From: Paracidovorax oryzae ATCC 19882
Lineage (GTDB): Bacteria > Pseudomonadota > Gammaproteobacteria > Burkholderiales > Burkholderiaceae_C
Reading direction: 5' to 3'
DNA: 64,000 bases
Assembly (NCBI RefSeq): GCF_000687165.1
Contig: NZ_JMKU01000011.1
Span: forward strand, 62,001-126,000
The notes under the pieces were generated by a model. The model was given only the letters and a program-made list of their open reading frames with translations. It did not search any database and was not told the DNA's origin. Positions 37,506 through 46,753 of this stretch are shown here, one piece after another. Position 1 is the stretch's first letter. The number at the start of each line of letters is the position of its first letter. A program made the translations under genes and the position numbers.

Positions 37506-39350
37506 ATGGCAGTGATCGACATCAAGGTGCCCGACATCGGTGATTTTTCCGAAGTGGGCGTGATCGAAGTGCTGGTGAAAGCCGGCGACACCATCAAGGT
37601 GGAACAGAGCCTCATCACCGTCGAATCCGACAAGGCATCGATGGAAATCCCGGCGAGCCATGCCGGCGTCGTCAAGGAGATGAAGGTGAAGGTTGGCGAC
37701 AAGGTCGCCGAAGGCTCGGTGGTGCTGACGCTGGAGGCCGCCGATGCGGCTGCCGCTCCGTCCCCGGCGCCCGCATCCGCACCCGCGGCGCCTGCCCAGG
37801 CTGCCGCGCCGGCCCCCAAGGCTGCAGCTGCCCCGGCTCCGGCCGCGGCGAACTTCGGCGGCAATGCCGACCTCGAGTGCGACGTGCTCGTGCTGGGCGG
37901 CGGCCCCGGCGGCTACAGCGCGGCCTTCCGCGCTGCCGACCTCGGCCTGAAGGTCGTCATCGTGGAACGCTATGCCACCCTGGGCGGCGTCTGCCTGAAC
38001 GTGGGCTGCATCCCGTCCAAGGCGCTGCTGCACGTGGCGGCCGTCATCGACGAGGCCAGCCACCTGAAGGCGGCCGGCATCGATTTCGGTACGCCCCAGG
38101 TCAACGTGGACACCCTGCGCGGCCACAAGGAAAAGGTCATCGGCAAGCTGACCGGCGGCCTGGCCGCCATGGCCAAGATGCGCAAGGTGACCACCGTGCG
38201 CGGCGTGGGCCAGTTCGTGGGTGCCAACCACCTCGAGGTGGAGGAAACCACCGGCGCCAAGGGCCAGGAGAAGACGGGCAGCAAGAAGGTCGTGGCCTTC
38301 AAGCGCGCCATCATCGCTGCCGGCTCGCAGGCCGTGCACCTGCCCTTCATGCCCAAGGACCCGCGCGTGGTCGATTCGACCGGCGCGCTGGAACTGAAGG
38401 AAGTGCCCAAGCGCATGTTGATCTTGGGCGGCGGCATCATCGGCCTCGAAATGGGCACCGTCTATTCCACGCTGGGCGCCCGCCTGGACGTGGTCGAGAT
38501 GATGGACGGCCTGATGCAGGGCGCGGACCGCGACCTGGTCAAGGTGTGGCAGAAGATGAATGCCCACCGTTTCGACAACATCATGCTCAAGACCAAGACG
38601 GTGGGGGCCGAGGCCACGCCCGAAGGCATCAAGGTCACGTTCGCCGCCGCGGAAGAGGGCGGCAAGGCGCCCGAGCCGCAGGTCTATGACCTGGTGCTGC
38701 AGGCCGTGGGCCGCACGCCCAACGGCAAGAAGATCGGCGCCGAGAAGGCCGGCGTGGCCGTGACCGACCGCGGCTTCATCGACGTGGACGTGCAGATGCG
38801 CACCAATGTGCCGCACATCTTCGCCATCGGCGACATCGTGGGCCAGCCCATGCTGGCGCACAAGGCGGTGCACGAAGCGCACGTGGCGGCCGAAGTCATC
38901 GCCGGCGAACTCACGGGCGACAAGGCGCTGGCTTCGGCCGCGTTCAACGCCCGCGTGATTCCGAGCGTGGCCTACACCGATCCCGAAGTGGCCTGGGTGG
39001 GCCTGACCGAGGACCAGGCCAAGGCCCAGGGCATCAAGGTCAAGAAGGGCCTGTTCCCCTGGACGGCCTCCGGCCGCGCCATCGCCAACGGCCGCGACGA
39101 GGGCTACACGAAGCTGCTGTTCGACGATTCGCCCGAGGCCCATGGGCACGGCAGGATCCTGGGCGGCGGCATCGTGGGCACCCACGCCGGCGACATGATC
39201 GGCGAGATCGCCCTGGCGATCGAGATGGGCGCGGATGCCGTGGACATCGGCAAGACCATCCATCCGCACCCCACGCTGGGCGAAAGCATCGGCATGGCGG
39301 CGGAGATCGCGCACGGCTCCTGCACGGACGTGCCGCCGCAGAAGAAGTGA
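37506..39350 (+). CDS. lpdA: dihydrolipoyl dehydrogenase (E3) with fused lipoyl domain
   Basis: A 614-residue E3 that reoxidises the lipoyl groups of AceF with NAD. Residues 1-80 form a lipoyl domain (Lys43 in [10 protein letters not shown]) joined by an Ala/Pro linker to a normal E3. The redox cysteines are Cys163 and Cys168 in [13 protein letters not shown]; the FAD motif is [18 protein letters not shown]; the catalytic His-Glu pair lies in [13 protein letters not shown] at the C terminus. The upstream domain is nearly identical in pattern to those of AceF. It ends the operon; a terminator follows 50 bases after the stop. Confidence 0.98.
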   Translation: MAVIDIKVPDIGDFSEVGVIEVLVKAGDTIKVEQSLITVESDKASMEIPASHAGVVKEMKVKVGDKVAEGSVVLTLEAADAAAAPSPAPASAPAAPAQAAAPAPKAAAAPAPAAANFGGNADLECDVLVLGGGPGGYSAAFRAADLGLKVVIVERYATLGGVCLNVGCIPSKALLHVAAVIDEASHLKAAGIDFGTPQVNVDTLRGHKEKVIGKLTGGLAAMAKMRKVTTVRGVGQFVGANHLEVEETTGAKGQEKTGSKKVVAFKRAIIAAGSQAVHLPFMPKDPRVVDSTGALELKEVPKRMLILGGGIIGLEMGTVYSTLGARLDVVEMMDGLMQGADRDLVKVWQKMNAHRFDNIMLKTKTVGAEATPEGIKVTFAAAEEGGKAPEPQVYDLVLQAVGRTPNGKKIGAEKAGVAVTDRGFIDVDVQMRTNVPHIFAIGDIVGQPMLAHKAVHEAHVAAEVIAGELTGDKALASAAFNARVIPSVAYTDPEVAWVGLTEDQAKAQGIKVKKGLFPWTASGRAIANGRDEGYTKLLFDDSPEAHGHGRILGGGIVGTHAGDMIGEIALAIEMGADAVDIGKTIHPHPTLGESIGMAAEIAHGSCTDVPPQKK

Positions 39351-39399
39351 AGCAGCGTGGAGCGTCGCGGCAGATGTCGCGGCGCGTTTCGGAAATCAG

Positions 39400-39423
39400 G
39401 GCGGCTCCGGCCGCCTTTTTCAT
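39400..39423 (+). terminator. intrinsic terminator of the pyruvate dehydrogenase operon
   Basis: A six-base stem GGCGGC/GCCGCC with loop TCCG is followed by TTTTT, 49 bases after the lpdA stop. Confidence 0.85.
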
Positions 39424-39625
39424 TTCGCCATGAATCCCATCCGGCACCGGCTTTCCTGCGACCTGCGGTCATCCCACGCTGGAGCCTCCCTGTTGCCAGA
39501 CCAACTCGGGCATCTGGCGGATCTTTCTGCGGCGAGAGACCGATGGGCTGAGGGGGGCGCGCATCGCCTCTCCTCGGCCAGACCTTCGCACCGGCAAGCC
39601 ATCGGGAAGCAGGAAGATATCGCAT

Positions 39626-41635
39626 TCACTTGACGAATTTCATGGCCTCATCGATCACCAACTGCGCGCCTTTGTTGGACAGGTGGTCGTCGTCGTAATA
39701 AAGCACCTCGTTGCCAATTTGAGTGACGCATCTGCCTGGAATGAAGGTGTCGCAAAATATCTTGTCCGGCCTTACACGGATGAGATTTTCCCTGTCGGGG
39801 ATGGAGTCGAGCGTCGCTATGGTCGATTCGTTCCTGGCCTTGTAGGAGGCATGTGACGTGGTGAGAGGCTCGGCTTCCATGCGGTCGAATAATAATTTCT
39901 TGAGCTGGGTGGCTGGCACATCCCATCCGGCTTCGGGGATTGGGTAGATAACGATGACTTTTTTCCCGGCTTGCAATAGTTGTTCAATGGATGCGCGGTA
40001 GTGTTGCTTTATCAATGATTTTCTTTCTGCTTCAGTATTGAATTTCTTTTTGCCATTGACAACGACATCGACGAAGCCATGCTCTCCATCTTCGACGCCT
40101 CCTTCACCATTGTCGTATTTGTTTCTTTCGAGGTATTGGGTCCATCTGGCTGACAGTATGACGTAGTGGATGCTTGGATTCTCCAGAAGGAATTTATACG
40201 TCTGCTGGTTGTATTCGAAGCACCGGTTCGCCAGGGAAGTGTCTGCTCTGTAGATGTCTTGGATCGGCGGGCATCCACTGTAGGTAAGGCTGAGGAATCC
40301 GAGATGCCTCGACTTCAATTCTTTCTCCAGCGCAAAAGAAATGGCGTCAGCATGCGAATCTCCAAGCAGTGCACCTTGCAGGTTTTTGGCGTCTCCCAGC
40401 ATGCACGAATCCTGAGGCCGGGGAAATGCTGCTGCTCCGAAGTGGCACTCTGATTGCCTGGGGTTCTTGTCGTTGATCGCAAACAGGAATGGAGATGAAC
40501 TGGCAGGCAATCTCTGCGGAAAACCGTTTGCAATATATCCGCAAGCTCCAATGGCCATGAAGAACGCACTTCCGATGGCAGCATGAATGAATGTTTTTCT
40601 GCGGCTTCCGCTGTGTTGGGTCCTGAATGGCGTTTCGATGTATTTCCAGCTGATGAACCCAAGCAGGATCGACAGGAGGGTCAGTATTCCAAACAACGAC
40701 ATGCCTGGCTCGTCCATGCATCTCAGTCTCGCAAGGGCAAACAATGGCTGATGCCACAAGTATGCACTGTAGCTGATCAAGCCGATTCCCACGAAAAACC
40801 TGCTGCCCAGCAGTTTGCCCACAAGGTTTCGTTGGCTCGAAAAAGCAAGGATGAGGGCGGCGCCTGTCGTTGGCAAGAGCGAGTACAGGCTGGGAGATGG
40901 AGTGTTTTCGTGGAATGAGAATATCGAATACAGCACCAGTGCCAGTCCGGTCAGGCTGGCACATTCACTCGCCGGATGGCTGGCTGAAGCGGCAGCATTT
41001 TTGCGGTTGGCATGCAATGATATCAATGCGCCGATAAGTATTTCAAAACCACGTGTCGGAAGCAGGTAGAATGTAAAAGACGGATGTGTTGTCACTCCCC
41101 ATTGGGCAACAAGCGCGCTGGCTACTGCGGCCAGAAGAAGCAGGAGCATGATACATTTTTTGCCCAGTTTCCATGTCAGCATCAGGAAGGCGGGAAAAAG
41201 GATGTAGAACTGTTCTTCAACGGCCAGGCTCCACGTATGCAATAAAGGATTGAGCTTGGATGCCGCGCCAAAGTAACCGCTTGTCGGGTAAAAAAGAACA
41301 TTGGAAACAAAAAGAGGGACAGCCACCAGGCTCTCTGAGAAGGTTTTCAACTCGTGCGGCAGCATCCAGAGCCACGCGAATGGAAGGATGCACAGCATCA
41401 TGAAGAAGAGGGCCGGCAGGATTCTTCGGATCCTGCGTTCGTAGAAGCTGGGCAAAGAGAACTTGCCCTTGTCCATCTCTTCCACGGTGATGGTGGTGAT
41501 CAGGTAGCCGCTGATGACGAAGAAGATATCCACGCCTACAAATCCGCCACTGAACGCGGCAAACCCCGCATGGAACAGGATGACAGGCAGCACGGCCAAT
41601 GCCCTTAATCCGTCTATCTCCTTCCTGTATTCCAT
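39626..41635 (-). CDS. OafA/YrhL-type acyltransferase with C-terminal SGNH domain
   Basis: A 669-residue inner-membrane protein of the acyltransferase-3 family fused to an SGNH-like hydrolase. The start EYRKEIDGLRALAVLPVILFHAG, GGFVGVDIFFVISGYLIT and FYERRIRRILPALF are the acyltransferase signature; about ten membrane segments follow up to residue 370. The C-terminal domain has LLGDSHADA (Ser of SGNH) and DDDHLSNKGA (Asp/His). Such proteins O-acetylate LPS O-antigen or other surface sugars. Base composition and codon use are clearly lower in GC than every neighbour, indicating horizontal acquisition of the gene alone. Confidence 0.9.
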   Translation of the reverse strand: MEYRKEIDGLRALAVLPVILFHAGFAAFSGGFVGVDIFFVISGYLITTITVEEMDKGKFSLPSFYERRIRRILPALFFMMLCILPFAWLWMLPHELKTFSESLVAVPLFVSNVLFYPTSGYFGAASKLNPLLHTWSLAVEEQFYILFPAFLMLTWKLGKKCIMLLLLLAAVASALVAQWGVTTHPSFTFYLLPTRGFEILIGALISLHANRKNAAASASHPASECASLTGLALVLYSIFSFHENTPSPSLYSLLPTTGAALILAFSSQRNLVGKLLGSRFFVGIGLISYSAYLWHQPLFALARLRCMDEPGMSLFGILTLLSILLGFISWKYIETPFRTQHSGSRRKTFIHAAIGSAFFMAIGACGYIANGFPQRLPASSSPFLFAINDKNPRQSECHFGAAAFPRPQDSCMLGDAKNLQGALLGDSHADAISFALEKELKSRHLGFLSLTYSGCPPIQDIYRADTSLANRCFEYNQQTYKFLLENPSIHYVILSARWTQYLERNKYDNGEGGVEDGEHGFVDVVVNGKKKFNTEAERKSLIKQHYRASIEQLLQAGKKVIVIYPIPEAGWDVPATQLKKLLFDRMEAEPLTTSHASYKARNESTIATLDSIPDRENLIRVRPDKIFCDTFIPGRCVTQIGNEVLYYDDDHLSNKGAQLVIDEAMKFVK

Positions 41636-41971
41636 CTGGCGGTAATCCTGTTAAGGCCTGGAAGCTTTCAAAGCAGCATGGCGGGCAATGATGCGCGTAT
41701 TATGGCAAACCAGGGGAGCGGATTGGCGTGGATATCCAGAAAAACGGATGGCTTCGGAGAGTCCATGGAATCGGGGTACGGATTTTCAGAAAAGGATCGC
41801 AGCGACGCCGTGCACGAATGCGCTCCTCCTGCTCGGCGAGAGCTTCGAGCCGGCCGGGCGCGCACGCGGTAGCCCATCCCCCGGTGCGGAACGATCGCTT
41901 CAGGCCTCCGGAGTCGCCGCAGGCGCCGCCTATGATGCTTGCGCATATCGCTTCCCCGGAGACAACCACCC
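41636..41971. other. 336-base intergenic region, nothing recognised
   Basis: The region lies between the divergently transcribed acyltransferase and solute-receptor genes. Composition shifts back from low to high GC across it. I see no tRNA, terminator, repeat or credible small gene; it presumably contains both promoters. Confidence 0.5.
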
Positions 41972-42937
41972 ATGCGCACTCGCCACTGCCTTCCCGCCTT
42001 GCTTCTGGCCTTCTGCGGCGCCGCCTCGGCCGCCTGGCCGGAGCGGCCCATCACCCTGGTCGTTCCCTTTCCCCCGGGGCAGGCCACCGACATCTTCGCG
42101 CGTGCCCTCGCGGAAAAGCTGGGTACCCGCCTGGGGCAGCCGCTGGTGGTGGACAACAAGGCGGGCGCCGGCAGCAACATCGGCACCGAGCAGGTGGTGC
42201 GTTCCAAGCCCGATGGCTACACGCTGGTGATGGCGGGCAGCGCCATGGCAGTGAACCAGACGCTCTATCGCAAGGTGAATTTCGACCCGCGCAAGGACCT
42301 GCAGGGCATCAGCCTGGTGGCCAAGGTGCCGCTGGTGTTCCTGGCCAACCCGGCGTCCGGCATCCGCAGCATGCAGGACCTGGTGGCCCGCGCGCGCGCG
42401 GAGCCCGGCAAGCTGAGCTATGCGAGCGCCGGCATCGGCGGCACGCAGCACCTGAGCGCCGAGATGGTGAAGGCGCGTGCCCACATCGAGATCGAACACA
42501 TCCCGTACAAGGGCAGCGGCCCTGCGCAGTCCGACTTCCTGGGTGGGCAGGTACCCCTGATGGTGGATTCGGTCACGGCGGGCCTGGCCAACATCCAGGC
42601 GGGCAAGGCCGTGCCGCTGGCTGTGACCTCCGCCACGCGCTCCAGCCAACTGCCCCAGGTGCCCACGATCGCCGAGAGCGGCCTGCCGGAGTTCAAGGGC
42701 TTCGAGGCCGTGGGCTGGCTCGGGCTGATGGCGCCCAAGGGCACGCCCCGGCCCGTCGTGGACCGCCTGAACCGCGAAGTGGTGGACATCCTGAACAGTC
42801 CGGACATGCAGAAATTCATCCGTGACCGTGGCTCCGAGCCCGCGCCGACCACGCCCGAGGCGATGGACCAGTTCGTTGCCAGCGAGATCGTGGAGTGGGG
42901 CAAGGCGGTGAAGCAGTCCGGCGCTTCGGTGGATTGA
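41972..42937 (+). CDS. Bug family tripartite tricarboxylate transporter substrate-binding protein
   Basis: A 321-residue periplasmic receptor of the TctC/Bug type, a family greatly expanded in betaproteobacteria. Residues 1-20 are a signal peptide ([16 protein letters not shown]). The mature protein starts [24 protein letters not shown] and contains the family signature [15 protein letters not shown] and [16 protein letters not shown]. The ligand is probably a carboxylate; specificity cannot be read. No TctA/TctB membrane subunits are adjacent, which is common for orphan Bug receptors. GGAG precedes the ATG; an earlier in-frame ATG lacks this. Confidence 0.92.
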   Translation: MRTRHCLPALLLAFCGAASAAWPERPITLVVPFPPGQATDIFARALAEKLGTRLGQPLVVDNKAGAGSNIGTEQVVRSKPDGYTLVMAGSAMAVNQTLYRKVNFDPRKDLQGISLVAKVPLVFLANPASGIRSMQDLVARARAEPGKLSYASAGIGGTQHLSAEMVKARAHIEIEHIPYKGSGPAQSDFLGGQVPLMVDSVTAGLANIQAGKAVPLAVTSATRSSQLPQVPTIAESGLPEFKGFEAVGWLGLMAPKGTPRPVVDRLNREVVDILNSPDMQKFIRDRGSEPAPTTPEAMDQFVASEIVEWGKAVKQSGASVD

Positions 42938-42979
42938 CGGCGCCTGCCCGGCGCGGGCAACGCCGCCGGGCGGGCCTTC

Positions 42980-43756
42980 TCACGGAGTTTCTTTGGCGGG
43001 TGCCGCCGGCATGTGCGCTTGCAGTTGGCGCAGTGCGCTGCAGAGCCGCTGCGACCGTGCCGTGGCTGCCGGACTCTCCGCCCGGGCTGTTTCGATGTCC
43101 GCCTCGATGGCGGCCTGCGCGTGCTGCGCAAGTGCATGCCACGCGGGCGGGTCCAGCAACTGGTGCGCTGCCTGCAGCAGATCCATGCCGGGAACGTGGG
43201 CGGCCGCGAGCTTGCGTACGGAGTTCAGCGCGAAAGGAGGGCACGCCAGCGCCTGGATGGCCACCGATCGGGCCACTTGGCGTGGGGAGTGTCCCTTGTC
43301 GCCATGCCGCCATGCCCGGACAGCAGTCCATGCCGCGAAGAAGTAGATCATCCCTGCGGCAGCCAGTTGCAGGGCCTCGCCAGGCCACACGAACAGCGCT
43401 GCCGGCAGCAGCAGGAACAGCGACGCACCCAGCCCATGGAGCGGCAGCGCGAAATGGCGGAAGCTGTCGGCATGGGCCTGGAGGCGCTGAACCGCAGCGG
43501 CGTCACCCGGCAAACGGACCAGGTCCGGTTGCCAGCGCAGCTGGTACACGGGCTGGTGCGGCGACAGCAGCGCAGGCCAGGCCAGGTAGGCCCAGCGGAC
43601 TTCGAAGCCCTGGGTGGCCAGCATGCCGCGCCAGCGCCTGCGACCTGGGCGATGTACCAGCCCGGCACCCTCGGCCAGGGGCACGCAGGCGTCATACGCA
43701 TAGAACGCGCAGATGGCCAGCATGACCTGCGCCTCGGGACTGATCAGCGGGAACAC
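42980..43756 (-). CDS. hypothetical membrane protein
   Basis: A 258-residue protein with a hydrophobic N-terminal segment (PEAQVMLAICAFYAYDACVPL) and two central membrane segments (LGASLFLLLPAALFVWP and LQLAAAGMIYFFAAWTAVRAW). The C-terminal half is soluble, alpha-helical and Ala-rich. I do not recognise the family. Codon use fits the chromosome and the reading frame is uninterrupted, so it is probably a real gene. It converges on the Bug receptor gene 43 bases away and lies downstream of the DUF2167 gene. Confidence 0.7.
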   Translation of the reverse strand: MFPLISPEAQVMLAICAFYAYDACVPLAEGAGLVHRPGRRRWRGMLATQGFEVRWAYLAWPALLSPHQPVYQLRWQPDLVRLPGDAAAVQRLQAHADSFRHFALPLHGLGASLFLLLPAALFVWPGEALQLAAAGMIYFFAAWTAVRAWRHGDKGHSPRQVARSVAIQALACPPFALNSVRKLAAAHVPGMDLLQAAHQLLDPPAWHALAQHAQAAIEADIETARAESPAATARSQRLCSALRQLQAHMPAAPAKETP

Positions 43757-43832
43757 GGCAGTTGTTCAGGCATCGGTGCGGCAATAAGCGGAAATAAGCA
43801 GGAGCGGGACGCAGGGCCCGCCCCTTGCGGCG

Positions 43833-44690
43833 TCAGGCGTCTTTCTTGCGGCCGAAGAGCTTGCCGATGCCCGCCAGCAGACCGGCCGCTCCGGCCAGCA
43901 GCAGCTTCCAGAACCCGGCGACGAAGCCGCCGATCACGGCCCACAGCCCCTTTTTCGTGGCGACCGCGGCGGCGCCTCCCAGTACGAGCGCGCCCAGCCC
44001 GATCTGGGCAATCTTGTCGCCGTTCCTGAATTCGGCATAGGACTGGCCGCTGTTGTACTTGAAGCCGGTGAGCACCTGCTTGAATTCTTCGGTGTCCTGG
44101 GCGAGGGCCTCGGGGTCGGAAACCAGGACGGCGCTCATCACTCCCGTGCGCCCGAGGATGCGCGAGGTGTAGTTGATGGCTTTGTGGCCGCTTTCGTCGC
44201 GCAGGCGCAGGCCCCATTCCAGCCGCTTGCTCTGCGTGTCGTAATGCGGCTCGACCTGCCAGCCTTCCGTGTAGAGCGCTTCCATTCCCAGCTTCTTGCG
44301 CTGCTTGTTGCTCTGCACATCCGATGCCTTCATGGAGGACAGCAGTTCCGCGGCATTGATCTTCTCGTCGTCCTTGACGTAGCCGGTATCGTCGAAGGAG
44401 AACACGGCGAACCATTTCAGCGTACCGGGCGCGATCAGATAGTGGTCGGGGGAAGGCGGGTTTCCGTAGAGTTCCAGCAGCTTGGCCGTGTCCTGTGCGC
44501 CCAGGAAGCGGTAGCCGCCCGGAATCCGGATCGTGGCCTGGCTGCCGATCTCGCCTTGCCCCTGGTCGATCCAGTGCAGCGCTTTCACTTTTGCCTCGAT
44601 CTGCGCCTGCCTGTCCGATTCCGTGCCTTGCGCCCAGGCGCCGATGGACAGGCCGATACCGATGATGGCCGCGGCCAACGTTTTTTTCAT
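43833..44690 (-). CDS. DUF2167 domain-containing membrane protein
   Basis: A 285-residue exported protein. Residues 1-20 are a signal peptide (KKTLAAAIIGIGLSIGAWAQ). The DUF2167 region contains GSQATIRIPGGYRFLGAQDTAKLLELYGNP, SFDDTGYVKDDEKINAAELLSSM and LEWGLRLRDESGHKAINYTSRILGRTGVMSAVLV. Two Gly/Ala-rich membrane segments lie near the C terminus (LGALVLGGAAAV and WAVIGGFVAGFWKLLLAGAAGLLAG), followed by a basic KLFGRKKDA tail. The function is unknown. GGGGAAGAGCA before the ATG supports the start. Confidence 0.88.
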   Translation of the reverse strand: MKKTLAAAIIGIGLSIGAWAQGTESDRQAQIEAKVKALHWIDQGQGEIGSQATIRIPGGYRFLGAQDTAKLLELYGNPPSPDHYLIAPGTLKWFAVFSFDDTGYVKDDEKINAAELLSSMKASDVQSNKQRKKLGMEALYTEGWQVEPHYDTQSKRLEWGLRLRDESGHKAINYTSRILGRTGVMSAVLVSDPEALAQDTEEFKQVLTGFKYNSGQSYAEFRNGDKIAQIGLGALVLGGAAAVATKKGLWAVIGGFVAGFWKLLLAGAAGLLAGIGKLFGRKKDA

Positions 44691-44981
44691 TGCTCTTCCC
44701 CTGTTATGGATTGGTTCTGGATGAGGGCGGCTCCCCTGAGCTGCTCAATGGCGCAGGCCGTGCCGACTTGCGCCGCCAGCACTGTATCCGGTATGGCGCG
44801 GCCCACTGCAGCCTTGTGTATCGCACCCGTCTGCCGCGGCAGCAGGAGCGCTTGCCGGATGCCGCGCTGCAGTGATATGAAAATGGTAGCGGCCCGCCAA
44901 GGCACAATCGACGCCCCAGCCACTTCCGGGCCGGCACGCGCCGCGCTTTCAGCGTACGGCGAACGACGGCCCCCTTCCTCG

Positions 44982-45914
44982 ATGGAACCCTTGCTGCATG
45001 CCATTGCCCACATGGCTCCTGGCCCGGATGCACGGCGCATCTTCCACGGCCGGGGCGGCCTGCACCCGGGTTGCGAGCACTGGTCGCTCGATGCGTATCC
45101 GCCCGCCTTCGTGCTCACGAGCTTCCTGCCGATGGAAGAGGACGCCCTGGCCACCATCGGCGCGGCGCTGCAGGACCGCTGGGCGGAGATCGCTCCCGGG
45201 GAGCCGCTGTGCTGGGTGTTCCAGTGCAGGTACCCGGGAAAGACCGGGACGCGTCTGATGGCTGGCGAGGTGCCGGAGCCGCATGTGGTCACGGAGCAGG
45301 GCGCGCGCTATCGCGCGCATGTGCTGCGGGGCCAGAACCATGGCCTGTTCCTCGACATGGCCGAGGGCCGGCGCTGGGTGCGCGAGCATGTGGCGGCGCG
45401 CCAGGCTGCCGACGGGCGCGGGCCGCGGGTGCTGAATCTTTTCGCCTACACCTGCGCTTTCTCCGTCGCGGCTTTGCAGGGCGGAGCGGCCCAGGTGGTC
45501 AACGTGGACATGGGGCAGGGCGCGATCTCCATCGGGCAGCAGAACCACCGGCTCAACGGGCTGGAGCAGGGCGCGAGCTTCCTGGCGCACGACGTGTTCT
45601 CCAGCTGGGGCAAGATCGGCCGCGGCGGGCCCTATGACCTGGTCATCGCCGATCCGCCGAGCTACCAGAAGGGCAGCTTCGTGGCGACGAAGGACTATGC
45701 GCGGCTCATGCGGCGCCTGCCCGGCCTGCTCGCGCCCGGAGGGCATGCGCTGTTGTGCCTGAACGCGCCCGAACTGGGCACGGAGTTCCTGCTCGGCCAG
45801 ATGCGCGAGCAGGCGCCGGAACTGCGCTGGGTGGCGCGGGTCGCGAATCCGGCGGTGTTCGCGGACGTGGACGCGGAGCGGTCACTCAAGGTGATGGTGT
45901 TCGCGCTGGATTGA
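44982..45914 (+). CDS. class I SAM-dependent methyltransferase, RlmI/RlmK type
   Basis: A 310-residue methyltransferase of the Methyltrans_SAM group that includes rRNA cytosine and guanine methylases RlmI and RlmL. The SAM site is VLNLFAYTCAFSVAALQGGA, the acidic adenosine contact NVDMGQGAI, and the catalytic motif VIADPPSYQKGSF (DPPSY), typical of 23S rRNA base methylation. The N-terminal half lacks the PUA domain of RlmI and is distinct. The target base is unknown. The start giving MEPLLHAIAH fits the family; in-frame sequence upstream reads through the antisense DUF2167 gene. Confidence 0.87.
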   Translation: MEPLLHAIAHMAPGPDARRIFHGRGGLHPGCEHWSLDAYPPAFVLTSFLPMEEDALATIGAALQDRWAEIAPGEPLCWVFQCRYPGKTGTRLMAGEVPEPHVVTEQGARYRAHVLRGQNHGLFLDMAEGRRWVREHVAARQAADGRGPRVLNLFAYTCAFSVAALQGGAAQVVNVDMGQGAISIGQQNHRLNGLEQGASFLAHDVFSSWGKIGRGGPYDLVIADPPSYQKGSFVATKDYARLMRRLPGLLAPGGHALLCLNAPELGTEFLLGQMREQAPELRWVARVANPAVFADVDAERSLKVMVFALD

Positions 45915-45933
45915 TCCACCATCAGCGGGACGG

Positions 45934-46551
45934 TCAGTCGGTGCCGGCTTTCAGGCGGAAGACGGCGCCTTCGAACGTACCACTCACCGTGCAGGACGGG
46001 ACGCCGGCACCCGCGCCGTCGGGGGCCATGTCCAGCCGGTAGCTGCCGGTTGCCACGGCACGGGCGCTGCCTTGCCCATCCTTCGGTATCGTGCGGACTT
46101 CGGAGATGCGCAGTTCGCCCTTCCGGATGGCCCAGGGCGGGGAGGGATCACGGAAGACGACCGCCGATCCGGTGCCGGGCTGTCGTGGCTTGCGATCGGC
46201 ATCGGATTCGGCTGCCAGCCGGAAAGTGCCTGCCAGTGATGCGATCTGGCCGGGACGCAGCAGGCCGGGCGGCGCCGTGAGATGGAATTGCACGCCCGTG
46301 GCTGCCGGCGCGGCCTGATGTCCGGCGGGGACGCGCAATGCGATGACCAGTTCGTCGTCTCCGTCGAGCTGGGCTGCGTAGAGCGTGTCCCACCGGGTGT
46401 CGGCGTCCTCCCAGCGGTGAGGGGCTCCGCACAGGTCGATCGAGAAGCGGGTGGGGGCCGGCGGGGCATCGCATGCGGGAAGGGCGGCCAGGGGAAGGCT
46501 GGCCAGCATGGCGCGCAGGGCCCGGCGCGCGGAGTGTCGGGTCGGCTTCAT
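45934..46551 (-). CDS. putative lipoprotein
   Basis: A 205-residue exported protein. The N terminus is basic, then hydrophobic, with a lipobox-like LPAC at residues 24-27 (cysteine acylation would give a membrane-anchored protein). The rest is beta-rich, with SFRL/GTF-type strands and a terminal VSGTFEGAVFRLKAGTD. Two further cysteines (LCGAP and SCTVS) could form a disulfide. I do not recognise a family. It converges on the methyltransferase with 19 bases between stops and is divergent from the penicillin-binding protein gene. Confidence 0.68.
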   Translation of the reverse strand: MKPTRHSARRALRAMLASLPLAALPACDAPPAPTRFSIDLCGAPHRWEDADTRWDTLYAAQLDGDDELVIALRVPAGHQAAPAATGVQFHLTAPPGLLRPGQIASLAGTFRLAAESDADRKPRQPGTGSAVVFRDPSPPWAIRKGELRISEVRTIPKDGQGSARAVATGSYRLDMAPDGAGAGVPSCTVSGTFEGAVFRLKAGTD

Positions 46552-46753
46552 GGGAACCAGCCTAGCAGGAACGACTCCCATCCGCAGGATGGTGGGGGGC
46601 CGCTTTCGCGGACCCGGTACCATCGCGCTCGCGGAATGTGCATCGGCAGCGTTGCCGTGCATGCCCCTTCCGCCGGACCCGTCTGCCGCGATGCCGCGCC
46701 AGGCCGGCCCAACGCCCGCCCGCTGCGCCAATGGGTTTTTACTTCCTGACCGT

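Noticed and set aside
44687-44900. Minus-strand reading ending IQNQSITGEEQ whose stop overlaps the DUF2167 start (ATGA)
   Set aside because: No ATG start in the intergenic part, several rare ATA codons, and the upstream part is antisense to the methyltransferase gene; the overlap alone is weak evidence.
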